Assembly: GCA_902515205.1 (NCBI GenBank) | Contig: CABXTU010000008.1 | Location: forward strand, 1-46,217 | Origin: an uncultured Pelagibacteraceae bacterium | GTDB lineage: Bacteria > Pseudomonadota > Alphaproteobacteria > Pelagibacterales > Pelagibacteraceae | Reading direction: 5' to 3' | Length of the DNA stretch: 46,217 nt | In this document: piece after piece, positions 35,323-43,402 of the stretch | Numbering within the stretch: the first letter of the stretch is position 1 | Layout of the letters: every line of letters starts with the position of its first letter | The notes under the pieces: model-generated | The model's database searches: none | What the model was told of the DNA's origin: nothing | What the model saw: only the letters and a program-made list of their open reading frames with translations | Made by a program: the position numbers and the translations under genes

Positions 35323-35896
35323 TATTACTCTCTTTAGAGTCTTCTGTTACAGCATAAGGTTTAAACTCTCCAGAAGTAGTACCAACGTTCTTTGCTGGTA
35401 TGCCAATCATTACGGCATTGTCTGGAACATCTTTCGTAACTACTGCGTTTGCCCCGATTTTTGAATTTTTTCCTATGGTAACTGGACCTAATATTTGAGC
35501 ACCAGAGCCAACAACAACATTATCCATTAGCGTTGGATGTCTTTTAATTTCTCTTTGACTATCAGAATTAATACTGGGAGAAATTCCTCCTAAAGTTACC
35601 ATATGATAAATTGTTACGTTATCTCCAATCTCAGATGTCTCTCCAATTACAACTCCCATACCATGATCAATAAATAAGTTTTTTCCAATTTTAGCTTTTG
35701 GATGAATTTCTATTCCTGTTAAAAATCTTGAAAATTGAGAAATGACTCTTGCCATTATGTCAAATTTTGCTACAGCAAAAAAATTAGAAATTTTGTGAAA
35801 AAATATTGCTTTAACTCCTGGGTAAGTTAAAATTAAGCTTACTTTTGATTTTGCTGCAGGATCTCTATCTATTATAGATTGCAAATATTCATTCAT
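35312..35896 (-). CDS. cysE: Serine O-acetyltransferase
   Basis: Acetylates serine to O-acetylserine for cysteine synthesis. The 194-residue protein is the short EpsC/SrpH-like type, with an N-terminal helical part ([29 protein letters not shown]) and a left-handed beta-helix of hexapeptide repeats, including [26 protein letters not shown]. Catalytic His residues lie in IDHG and MVTLGG-type motifs. It is divergent from the peroxiredoxin gene over 146 bp and overlaps cysK by 11 nt. Confidence 0.94.
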   Translation of the reverse strand: MNEYLQSIIDRDPAAKSKVSLILTYPGVKAIFFHKISNFFAVAKFDIMARVISQFSRFLTGIEIHPKAKIGKNLFIDHGMGVVIGETSEIGDNVTIYHMVTLGGISPSINSDSQREIKRHPTLMDNVVVGSGAQILGPVTIGKNSKIGANAVVTKDVPDNAVMIGIPAKNVGTTSGEFKPYAVTEDSKESNNEK

Positions 35897-35970
35897 AATG
35901 AGGCTATATAGTAGTTTTTTATAAAATTTAAACCTAATTTAACTAGTCTAATGCCAACCTTTTTAAGGTT

Positions 35971-36018
35971 TTAGTGATATCACAAAAGTTTGCATAGCAA
36001 ATCAATCTTGCATATAAT
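35971..36018 (+). promoter_or_regulatory. Peroxiredoxin promoter with two palindromes
   Basis: A -35 box TTGCAT (35990-35995), 17-bp spacer and a perfect -10 TATAAT (36013-36018) form a strong promoter 25 bp before the peroxiredoxin ATG, which has an AGGAGG SD. A palindrome GTGATATCAC (35974-35983, with flanking TT/AA) lies just upstream, and TTTGC-ATA-GCAAA (35989-36001) overlies the -35 box. Both suggest regulator binding in the divergent cysE/prx region. The regulator is not identified. Confidence 0.65.
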
Positions 36019-36042
36019 TTTTATATTAAAATAGGAGGAGAA

Positions 36043-36705
36043 ATGAGTTTAAAAATAAATAGTGTGGCTCCAGATTTTAAAGCAAAAACTCAACAAGGAG
36101 ATATCTCTTTTCATGAGTGGCTTGGTGATAGCTGGGGAGTGTTATTTTCACATCCAAAAGACTTTACACCTGTTTGTACAACTGAACTTGGTGCTTTAGC
36201 TAAAATGAAACCTGAGTTTGATAAAAGAAATGTAAAAGTTATCGGTTTAAGTGTAGATCCAGTAGAGGATCATGTTAAATGGTTAGATGACATTACAGAT
36301 GTTTGTGGAATGAAACCAGAATATCCAATTGTAGCCGATGAAGATTTGTCTGTTGCAAAGCTATATAATATGCTTGAAGCTGATGCTGGTGTTTCTTCTG
36401 GAGGAAGAACTGCTGTGGACAATGAAACAGTCAGAACTGTTTATGTAATAAGACCAGATAAAAGAATTGGTCTATTTTTGACATATCCTATGACAACTGG
36501 CAGGAATTTTAATGAAATTTTAAGAGCGATAGACTCAATGCAAAGAACTATCAAACATAAAATTGCTACACCAGCTGATTGGATGCCAGGAGAAAAAGTG
36601 ATAATTGTACCCAAAGTTACTAACGAGGAAGCAAAAAAAATATATCCAGATGGATGGGAAACAGTTAAGCCTTATCTAAGAAAAGTTCCTGATCCGTCAA
36701 GTTAA
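36043..36705 (+). CDS. 1-Cys peroxiredoxin (Prx6 type)
   Basis: A 220-residue peroxiredoxin of the Prx6 subfamily. The peroxidatic Cys45 lies in HPKDFTPVCTTELG with upstream Pro/Thr, and Arg is present in the family's GRTAVDNETVRTVYVIRP block; the extended C-terminal TPADWMPGEKVI and DGWETVKPYLR is typical of Prx6. Reduces H2O2 and organic peroxides in the cytoplasm. Cys88 could act as an extra thiol but is not the usual resolving position. Own strong promoter and SD; first gene of a redox-flavoured plus-strand run. Confidence 0.95.
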   Translation: MSLKINSVAPDFKAKTQQGDISFHEWLGDSWGVLFSHPKDFTPVCTTELGALAKMKPEFDKRNVKVIGLSVDPVEDHVKWLDDITDVCGMKPEYPIVADEDLSVAKLYNMLEADAGVSSGGRTAVDNETVRTVYVIRPDKRIGLFLTYPMTTGRNFNEILRAIDSMQRTIKHKIATPADWMPGEKVIIVPKVTNEEAKKIYPDGWETVKPYLRKVPDPSS

Positions 36706-36706
36706 A

Positions 36707-37378
36707 TTGATTAAAAAATATCTAGATCAACAATCTCAGTATTGGGATAAAAGCTTCAGAAACAATACTGGGATGTTTGGTCATGAGCCAAGTGAAGGAG
36801 CTAAATATACTCTAGAGTATTTAAAAAAAAAAAAAGAAATATTTTCTAATGAAAATAAAATTAATTTACTTGAATTGGGAGCTGGATTAGGAAGAGATAC
36901 AAGATATTTTATAACAGAATCAAATATAATTAATATTACTGCTGTAGATTATAGTGTTGAAGCAATTAAAAATATCAACAAAAAAAAATTAGATTCAAAG
37001 AGAGTTGACACTAAAGTTTGGGATGTTCGAAATGGATTGCCATTTAAAGAAAACTCATTTGATGGATGTTTTTCTCATATGCTTTATTGTATGGCTCTTA
37101 CTACCAAAGAAATTATTAATTTAAATAAAGAAGTAAAAAGAATTCTAAGACCTGGGGGTATTAATATTTTTACTGTTAGGCATGTTGGGGATGAAGATTA
37201 TAAAAATGGAAAATATATTGGAGAAGATATGTACCAAAATGATGGATTTATAGTTCATTTTTTTTCTAAAGAAAAAATAAAAGAAGTATCAAAGGGTTTT
37301 AAAATTGAAACTATAAATGAATTTCACGAAGGTAAATTTCCAAGAAAGTTATTTATTGTTACTTTGAAAAAAGAATAA
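36707..37378 (+). CDS. Class I SAM-dependent methyltransferase
   Basis: A 223-residue methyltransferase; the SAM-binding motif I is LLELGAGLGRDTRYF and motif II/IV regions are ITAVDYSVEAI and FDGCFSHMLYCM, with a C-terminal VHFFSKEKIKEVSK region. The layout resembles TehB/thiopurine-type small-molecule methyltransferases. The start is TTG at 36707, two bases after the peroxiredoxin stop, in frame with the expected family N-terminus (QQSQYWDKSF). Ends TAATG, coupling to the LysE-like gene. Substrate unknown. Confidence 0.85.
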   Translation: MIKKYLDQQSQYWDKSFRNNTGMFGHEPSEGAKYTLEYLKKKKEIFSNENKINLLELGAGLGRDTRYFITESNIINITAVDYSVEAIKNINKKKLDSKRVDTKVWDVRNGLPFKENSFDGCFSHMLYCMALTTKEIINLNKEVKRILRPGGINIFTVRHVGDEDYKNGKYIGEDMYQNDGFIVHFFSKEKIKEVSKGFKIETINEFHEGKFPRKLFIVTLKKE

Positions 37379-37996
37379 TGGAATTTTTAATTTTGGGTTT
37401 TCTTACGGGGCTGAGTTTAATTTTAGCCATTGGAGCGCAAAATATATTTGTCATTGAGCAGGGTTTAAAAAAACAGTTTATCTTATTAGTTTGTTTGATT
37501 TGCTCATTTTCAGACTTGGTATTAATTTTTTTTGGAATTTTTGTTTTCCATTTTTTTTAATCAATTTTTTAATTTATATATAGAGCTCACCTTAAATATT
37601 TTATTAATTTTTTTTCTAATTTATTTTATATATACAAAGATAAAGTTTTTAAAAACTAATTTAAGTTTTGATAGCAGGATAACAGATACGTCGAAAACAA
37701 AAATTATTTTAAAAACGCTTGGTTTTACTTATCTTAATCCTCATGTTTATTCAGACACAGTTTTTTTCTTGGGTAATTTTACAAAAAATTTTTTATTAGA
37801 GGAAAAAGTGTATTTTGGAATAGGGGCGTCTATAGCATCTTTTATTTTTTTCCTTTTGTTGGGTTATCTATCTAATTATTTATCAATATACGCCCAACAT
37901 AAAAATACATGGAAGTATATCAATATATTTATAATTATTTTTATGTCTTTGCTTACAATCTATATCATTAGAGAAACTCTATATTTACTTAGATAA
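37378..37996 (+). pseudogene. LysE/ArgO-family amino acid exporter, interrupted by +1 shift at a T8 tract
   Basis: The first 60 codons read as a LysE/ArgO N-terminus: MEFLILGFLTGLSLILAIGAQNIF, then a CSFSDLVLIFFGIF segment that is diagnostic. The frame then hits TAA right after eight T residues (37551-37558). Reading seven T's continues as HFFNQFF into a second open frame to 37996, restoring a 205-residue, five- to six-helix protein with a GFTYLNPHVYSDT segment typical of the family. So it is either a recent frameshift, a slippage-rescued gene or a sequence error. The family exports lysine, arginine or other amino acids. Confidence 0.78.
37551..37558 (+). other. T8 slippage tract inside lysE-like gene
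   Basis: Eight T residues within the coding region. Reading seven restores the LysE frame, reading eight stops two codons later. An earlier T8 tract at 37526-37533 in the same gene is in frame, since the family motif is intact after it. Confidence 0.6.
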
Positions 37997-38018
37997 ATCA
38001 TACATTTTAGGGACAATT

Positions 38019-38735
38019 ATGGCACATGTTAAAATTATCATAAGTAATTATTTTAATTGTATGAGTGACTTGGAAAAACATTTTAAACCAAAAAATTTTA
38101 GTGACAGAATTGCTTTAAATTTTACAAAATTTTTAAGATTGTTAGCAGATACTTTTTTTAAAAAAAGATATGGTCACAGGGCTGTTGTACTTGAAACAAT
38201 TGCTGCAGTACCAGGTATGGTAGCAGGAATGTTACTACACTTAAAATCTCTTAGAAAAATTGAAGATGATAAAGGCTGGATAAAAACTCTTTTGGATGAA
38301 GCTGAAAACGAAAGAATGCATCTAATGACTTTCATTCATGTAGCTAAACCTACCGCAGTTGAAAGATTTATAATAATGGTTGCTCAATTTATCTTCATTC
38401 TAACTTATGCAATCATTTATTTGGTTTCTCAACGAACTGCTCATAGAATTGTTGGTTATTTTGAGGAAGAAGCAGTAATTAGTTATAGTGAATATTTAAA
38501 TGAACTTGAAGCTGGGACTATTCCAGATCAACCAGCTCCTCTTATTGCTATTAATTATTGGAATTTACCTCTTCATGCAACTTTAAAAGATGTAGTAAGA
38601 GTTATAAGAGATGATGAGGCAGGACATAGAGATGTTAATCATAAATTTGCAGATTTGATTAATTTAAAAAAATCGAAAATTGCTTATAAGAAAAATAAGA
38701 TTAAAGAAAAAAAAACTGAGAAAATTTTAAACTAG
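38019..38735 (+). CDS. aox: Alternative oxidase (cyanide-insensitive ubiquinol oxidase)
   Basis: A 238-residue diiron ubiquinol oxidase that reduces O2 to water without pumping protons. All iron ligands can be placed: E59 (LET), E98 and H101 (ENERMH), E150 (FEEEA), E200 and H203 (DDEAGH). Two hydrophobic stretches (VPGMVAGMLLHL and VAQFIFILTYAIIYLV) anchor it to the membrane monotopically. The ATG at 38019 has an AGGGA SD; another at 38061 would remove 14 poorly conserved residues. The Lys-rich C-terminal tail is longer than usual. The gene lies among peroxide- and oxidation-repair genes. Confidence 0.95.
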   Translation: MAHVKIIISNYFNCMSDLEKHFKPKNFSDRIALNFTKFLRLLADTFFKKRYGHRAVVLETIAAVPGMVAGMLLHLKSLRKIEDDKGWIKTLLDEAENERMHLMTFIHVAKPTAVERFIIMVAQFIFILTYAIIYLVSQRTAHRIVGYFEEEAVISYSEYLNELEAGTIPDQPAPLIAINYWNLPLHATLKDVVRVIRDDEAGHRDVNHKFADLINLKKSKIAYKKNKIKEKKTEKILN

Positions 38736-38744
38736 TTTTATAAT

Positions 38745-39206
38745 ATGCATTTGAGAAGAAACTTTTTAAAATTATTGAGTTTTTCTTATCTTTTATTTAT
38801 ATCTATGCCGTACAAATTTCTAAATTCTGCCAGTAAAAAAATAATTAACCCGGATCTCTCTAAAGCTCAAAAAGATATAATGTTTAATGAAGGTACCGAA
38901 AGACCTTTCACTAGTGACTTGCTCAAAGAAGATAGAGAGGGATTTTACCATTGTGCAAATTGTGGAGCAAAATTATTCTCTTCAACTGCAAAATTTGATA
39001 GTGGCACAGGCTGGCCTTCATTTTCTGAGGCTCTTCCCGGAGCATTTAAAACAAAAATAGACTATTCTTTTGGAATGAAAAGAGTTGAATATCATTGCTC
39101 GAATTGTGGTGCTCATCACGGTCATGTTTTCTTAGACGGTCCTACTACGACTGGAAAAAGATTTTGTAATAATGGATTATGTTTAATTTTTATTCCAGAT
39201 AATTAA
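38745..39206 (+). CDS. msrB: Peptide methionine (R)-S-oxide reductase with twin-Arg-like signal
   Basis: Repairs oxidised methionine in proteins. The core MsrB motifs are present: zinc ligands C70/C73 (CANCG) and C118/C121 (CSNCG), SGTGWPSF, and the catalytic C141 in RFCNNG. An N-terminal MHLRRNFLKLLSFSYLLF, with RRNFLK, looks like a twin-arginine or at least secretory signal, so the enzyme probably acts in the periplasm. A resolving Cys is less clear; C146 (GLCLIF) is a candidate. Its TAA shares TTAA (39203-39206) with the convergent hpsN-like gene. Confidence 0.93.
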   Translation: MHLRRNFLKLLSFSYLLFISMPYKFLNSASKKIINPDLSKAQKDIMFNEGTERPFTSDLLKEDREGFYHCANCGAKLFSSTAKFDSGTGWPSFSEALPGAFKTKIDYSFGMKRVEYHCSNCGAHHGHVFLDGPTTTGKRFCNNGLCLIFIPDN

Positions 39207-40489
39207 TTAGAAAACCCATATTTTCTAAGTCTTGCATCGCCTGTTCTCGCATGTGCTTCCATACCTTCATACCTAGATATTCTTGCGCAAGCAGCACCAA
39301 CAGATTTAGTAGATTCTTTAGTCATTCTTTGAAAGCTTAAAGTTTTTATAAATTTACCCACAAATAAACCACCAGTGTACCGGCCAGCACCTTTTGTAGG
39401 TAAAATGTGATTTGTGCCAGAACACTTGTCCCCATAAGCTACTGTTGTTTCTTCTCCAATAAAAAGAGAACCATAGTTTTTTAATCTATTATGAAACCAT
39501 TCAACATTTTGAGTTTGAACCTCCAAATGTTCAGGAGCATATTCGTCACTTATAGTTGCCATCTCTTCATCAGTATTACATAAAATAACTTCTCCATAAT
39601 CTCTCCATGCCGCCTCAGCACTTTTTCTTGGAATCTCAGGTAACTCAGAGATTAATTCAGGAACTCTTTTCATTACTTTCTCTGCAAGTCTCTTGCTAGT
39701 CGTGTATAACCAAGCTGGAGAATTATAACCGTGTTCTGCTTGTCCAACCAAATCTACAGCTACCATTTCTTCATCAGCTTTATCATCGGCAATAATACCA
39801 ATCTCTGTTGGGCCAGCAAATAAATCAATTCCTACTTTCCCAAATAAAATTCTTTTTGCTTCGGCAACATATTGATTTCCTGGACCTACTAAAATATCTG
39901 CCGGAGGATTTTTAAACAATCCATTGGTCATTGCAGCAATACCGGGTACTCCTCCAAGATTCATTATTACATTAGCACCGCATAGATTAGCGGTATATAT
40001 AACAGCTGGATTTATACCCACTCCTTCTTTAGGAGGGCTACAGGCTATAATATTTTTTACTCCAGCGACTTTGGCAGTTGTTACACTCATAACGGCAGAC
40101 GCAATATGGGCATATCTACCACCGGGTATATAACATCCAGCTGTATTCACAGGAATTAACTTTTGTCCAGCAAATAATCCTGGCGAAAGTTCAACCTCAA
40201 AATCTTGGCCGTAGTTTTTTAATTGCGCTTCAGCAAATTTTCTTACTCGTTCGTGTGAAAATTGAATATCATCTTTTGTTTTTTGATCTAACTCTTTGTT
40301 AATCTTTTCAATTTTTTCTTTTGAAACAATAATTTCACCTTCATATTTATCAAATTTTTTAGTTAAATTAATACAGGCTTCTTCTTTAGAGTTTTCAATC
40401 TCTTTTAATAAATTTTTAACTATCTCAGTGGTTTTATTATCATCAGTAGATGATGTTTTAGGGGATTTTTTTAAATATGTAATTGTCAT
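39203..40489 (-). CDS. hpsN: Sulfopropanediol 3-dehydrogenase HpsN-like (histidinol dehydrogenase family)
   Basis: A 428-residue HisD-family NAD enzyme. Zinc and catalytic segments (QAEHGYNSPAWL, EYAPEHLEVQ, SGTNHILPT) are kept, but several features point to the sulfonate branch HpsN rather than HisD: AAWRDYGEVILC, RYTGGLFVGKFIKTLSFQR in place of the HisD substrate loop, and the closing GMEAHARTGDARLRKYGF. HpsN oxidises (R)-2,3-dihydroxypropane-1-sulfonate (DHPS) to (R)-sulfolactate. Last in a minus-strand group with a phosphotransacetylase, a sulfolactate-type dehydrogenase and a TauC-like permease. No other his gene is nearby, which also argues against HisD. Confidence 0.78.
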   Translation of the reverse strand: MTITYLKKSPKTSSTDDNKTTEIVKNLLKEIENSKEEACINLTKKFDKYEGEIIVSKEKIEKINKELDQKTKDDIQFSHERVRKFAEAQLKNYGQDFEVELSPGLFAGQKLIPVNTAGCYIPGGRYAHIASAVMSVTTAKVAGVKNIIACSPPKEGVGINPAVIYTANLCGANVIMNLGGVPGIAAMTNGLFKNPPADILVGPGNQYVAEAKRILFGKVGIDLFAGPTEIGIIADDKADEEMVAVDLVGQAEHGYNSPAWLYTTSKRLAEKVMKRVPELISELPEIPRKSAEAAWRDYGEVILCNTDEEMATISDEYAPEHLEVQTQNVEWFHNRLKNYGSLFIGEETTVAYGDKCSGTNHILPTKGAGRYTGGLFVGKFIKTLSFQRMTKESTKSVGAACARISRYEGMEAHARTGDARLRKYGFSN

Positions 40490-40553
40490 TATTTTTTTAT
40501 ATGAGTTAATAAAACAATTTATTGCAAATTAGTTTTTTTTTTCAATTAAACAA

Positions 40554-41465
40554 TCAATCTAAAGCTACAACTGCTGCTGCAATTGAGGCTAATCTAGCTG
40601 GTGCTTCATCCGAACGACTTGTAATTACTACGGGTACCTTACCACCTATAACAACTCCAGCAGCACACGCTCCGCAAAAATAAATTAACATTTTAACTAA
40701 GGCATTTCCTGTTTCAACACTTGGAACTAATAAAATGTCAGCATCACCAGCAACTATATTTTTTATTCCTTTAATATTTGCAGATTTTTTTGAAACACTG
40801 TTATCAAAAGCTAATGGACCAAATACGTCAGCATTAAGATTTTCCTCTTTAGCCAGTTTTGTTATTTCAGCTGCCTCTTTAGAACTTGGAACACTATCAA
40901 GTACTTCTTCAGTAGCAGATAGAATCGCGATTTTTGGTCTATTGATTCCAATTCTATTTGAAAAGTTAATAACATTTTTTAAAATATGTATTTTTGTTTT
41001 AATATTTGGCAAAACATTTAATGCTCCGTCAGTAATTATTAATGGTTTACTTTCTTTATCAATGGTCATATGCCAAATATGACTTAATCTAGTTTTACCT
41101 AATAAGTTATATTCTCTTTTCAAAACCTCTTTCATTAAAATATCAGTATGAATATGACCTTTAACGATAATTTTAACTTTTTTTTCTTTTGCTAATTTTG
41201 TAGCTATTTTTGCTGTATTATTTTCTACTGGTTCGTTGATAATTTCATATTGTGAAATATCCCACTTTAAATCTTCAGCACATTTTAAAATTTCTTTTTT
41301 ATCTCCAATAAAGATTGGTTCAACTAAGTTTTCATTAACTGCATCTTGAACTGAGATCATTGGCAAAGGTTTGCCTGCATTAACTATTGCTACCTTCACA
41401 CCCTTTTTATTATGAGCAATATTTAATAGATTATTTGGACAGACAATTTCTTTACTAGATAGCAT
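40554..41465 (-). CDS. pta: Phosphate acetyl/butyryltransferase
   Basis: A 303-residue PTA/PTB-family enzyme: GKPLPMISVQDAVNENLVEPIFIGDK, the VKGHIHTDILMKEVL helix, and a C-terminal GGKVPVVITSRSDEAPARLASIA that carries the phosphate site. In sulfonate degradation Pta converts the acetyl phosphate made by Xsc (sulfoacetaldehyde acetyltransferase) to acetyl-CoA; Xsc is not in the window. It could also serve butyryl or general acetate metabolism. It overlaps the upstream dehydrogenase gene by 11 nt and precedes hpsN by 64 nt, so co-transcription is probable. Confidence 0.88.
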   Translation of the reverse strand: MLSSKEIVCPNNLLNIAHNKKGVKVAIVNAGKPLPMISVQDAVNENLVEPIFIGDKKEILKCAEDLKWDISQYEIINEPVENNTAKIATKLAKEKKVKIIVKGHIHTDILMKEVLKREYNLLGKTRLSHIWHMTIDKESKPLIITDGALNVLPNIKTKIHILKNVINFSNRIGINRPKIAILSATEEVLDSVPSSKEAAEITKLAKEENLNADVFGPLAFDNSVSKKSANIKGIKNIVAGDADILLVPSVETGNALVKMLIYFCGACAAGVVIGGKVPVVITSRSDEAPARLASIAAAVVALD

Positions 41466-42468
41466 AATTTTTAAGAGCTTCTAAATCTCTTTTAATTATC
41501 TTTGAGATTTTAATATTTTTTTTTGAATTCATTTTAAATCTTTTGTATTTATTTTGTCCTGGATACATAATCTCTTTTACACCTTTAATTTTTGGTAGTC
41601 CTTTAATTATTCTAATATTATCCTTAATTCTATGTTTATAGTTATTGACGAATAAATTTGTTTTAAATGTGATAAATAAATGACCAACATTTTGTGGTCT
41701 TGAAAAATCCTCAAATGGATCCTTTACCTTACCCGCATGACTGCTTCCAGTAAATACTCCACTTAATATATCAACCATCCATGCTAAACCAGAACCTCTA
41801 AAACCGGCAATTGGCAATTGAACTCCTTTTAAAGCCTTTTTAGCATCAGTTGTCGGTTTGCCAAATTTATCTAAAGCTACGCCAGGGGGTATTTTTTTAT
41901 TATTCTTTTCCGCAAATCTTACTTTACCTCTATTGATCATAGATATAGAGGTATCTAAAATAAATGGTATTTTTGAGCCAGTTGGGGATCCAAAACATAT
42001 TGGGTTAGTTCCAAATAAACTTTTTATTGATCCATGAGGGGCTATTGCTGGAGGAGCATTAGTATATATCATTGCAATTAAATTTTTTTTTACAGCTTGC
42101 TCAGCGTAATAACCTGAAAGACCATAATGACCACTGTTACTAATTGCTACCATACCAATGCCAGTACGTTTTGCATTTTTAATTGCTTTTTTAATTCCTA
42201 AGTCTGCAGCAACAAATCCAATGCTGTCATTAGCATCAATATGTGTAATAGATTGGGAAATATTTTTTATTTTTATTTTAGGTTTTGGGTTGATTAATCT
42301 TTTTTCAATACGATTACAGTACATTCGTAGTCTCGATAGTCCATGTCCATAAGCCCCAACTAATTCTGCATTTATCAAAGCATCACTAGAGATATTAGCA
42401 GCAGTTTTTGATAAACCATATTTTAAAAAAATTGATGTTACTAATTTTTTAATTTTAGATTGTTTCAT
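41455..42468 (-). CDS. Malate/L-lactate dehydrogenase (Ldh2)-family protein, sulfolactate dehydrogenase-like
   Basis: A 337-residue member of the Ldh2/ComC family (malate, L-lactate, ureidoglycolate or (R)-sulfolactate dehydrogenase). Visible are the GAYGHGLSRL motif near residue 55, GMVAISNSGHYGLSGYYAE, IAPHGSIKSLFGTNPICFG and the LAWMVDILSGVFTG block near residue 235. Given an HpsN-like neighbour whose product would be (R)-sulfolactate, ComC-type oxidation to sulfopyruvate is an attractive role, but other family substrates are not excluded. It overlaps pta by 11 nt and the Gfo/Idh gene by 14 nt. Confidence 0.84.
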   Translation of the reverse strand: MKQSKIKKLVTSIFLKYGLSKTAANISSDALINAELVGAYGHGLSRLRMYCNRIEKRLINPKPKIKIKNISQSITHIDANDSIGFVAADLGIKKAIKNAKRTGIGMVAISNSGHYGLSGYYAEQAVKKNLIAMIYTNAPPAIAPHGSIKSLFGTNPICFGSPTGSKIPFILDTSISMINRGKVRFAEKNNKKIPPGVALDKFGKPTTDAKKALKGVQLPIAGFRGSGLAWMVDILSGVFTGSSHAGKVKDPFEDFSRPQNVGHLFITFKTNLFVNNYKHRIKDNIRIIKGLPKIKGVKEIMYPGQNKYKRFKMNSKKNIKISKIIKRDLEALKNYAI

Positions 42469-43402
42469 TATCTAACCAATTATCAATTAACCTCATATTC
42501 ACTAATGATTTTTCAACATCAAATAAATTCAATTTTATATTTGGATTAATAAAACTCTCCGAAACATTTTTAATTTGATTACCATAAATAGAAAACTTTG
42601 AATTAATTGATTTTATATAAAAATGTTTGTTGCTTGAAACTTCAATAGTTGTTTTTTTATTTGGCAACCAAGGTTCATTAATCTTTATAAAACCTTTTTT
42701 TCCATAAATTTTACAAGTATTCTCAAGATTAACCTTAAAGCTTACATGAATTTTACTTTGAATTTTGTTTTTATAGTCAAGGATCACTGTTGCATCATTA
42801 TCCACACCAGATTCTGAGTAACTTAAAGTTTTTGATTTAATATAAATCTTATTTGGTTCTTCAGTTAGTAACATAAAAAAACTTATTGGATAGCATCCTA
42901 AATCAAAAACAGATCCTCCTCCTAAAGATTTATTAAATAATCTAGATTTAGGATTAAATTTTGCCTTAAATCCGAAATTGCACTCAACACTTTCAATTTC
43001 TCCTATTTCATCATTATTAATTAAGTTTATAACTTCCAAGGTTTGTGGATGTGAATAATATGCAATTGCTTCATAAAATAAAATCTTTTCCTTATCAATT
43101 ATTTTTTTTACTTCTAAGAAATCATTTAAAGATGTAGATACTGGTTTTTCACATAAGATTTTCTTTTTTTCATTCAAGATTTTTTTTATCAGATCAACAT
43201 GGGTATTATTTAAAGTGGCTATATAAATTGCATCGATATTTTTATTCTTTATTAAACTTTCGTAGTTTTCATTTTTAAAATTTTTAAAAGTTTTTCCTGA
43301 CTCACTAGCTATGCTTAATAATTTTGAGTTTGAGGTTTCATCTATAGCGTTTGCAAATGCTAAACCCATACGGCCCAATCCTAAAATACCCCAATTAATC
43401 AT
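42455..43402 (-). CDS. Gfo/Idh/MocA-family oxidoreductase
   Basis: A 315-residue Rossmann-fold dehydrogenase: GILGLGRMGLAFA at the N-terminus, AIYIATLNNTHV, and the family signature CEKPVSTS; GGGSVFDLGCYPISF is the second conserved block with a likely substrate-binding His/Asp set. Typically oxidises or epimerises sugars, inositols or related polyols. Its stop overlaps the sulfolactate-dehydrogenase-like gene by 14 nt. It may belong to a sugar or glycan side route shared with the GT17 gene, or to the sulfonate route; the evidence does not decide. Confidence 0.87.
   Translation of the reverse strand: MINWGILGLGRMGLAFANAIDETSNSKLLSIASESGKTFKNFKNENYESLIKNKNIDAIYIATLNNTHVDLIKKILNEKKKILCEKPVSTSLNDFLEVKKIIDKEKILFYEAIAYYSHPQTLEVINLINNDEIGEIESVECNFGFKAKFNPKSRLFNKSLGGGSVFDLGCYPISFFMLLTEEPNKIYIKSKTLSYSESGVDNDATVILDYKNKIQSKIHVSFKVNLENTCKIYGKKGFIKINEPWLPNKKTTIEVSSNKHFYIKSINSKFSIYGNQIKNVSESFINPNIKLNLFDVEKSLVNMRLIDNWLDNETI

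Noticed and set aside
37532-37996. Separate small gene starting at ATG 37532
   Set aside because: Its sequence is the second half of a LysE-family protein; the first half ends at the T8 tract, so one interrupted gene explains both.
39203-40489. Histidine-biosynthesis hisD
   Set aside because: The C-terminal segments and neighbours fit HpsN better, and no other his-biosynthesis operon gene adjoins it; HisD remains a fallback.
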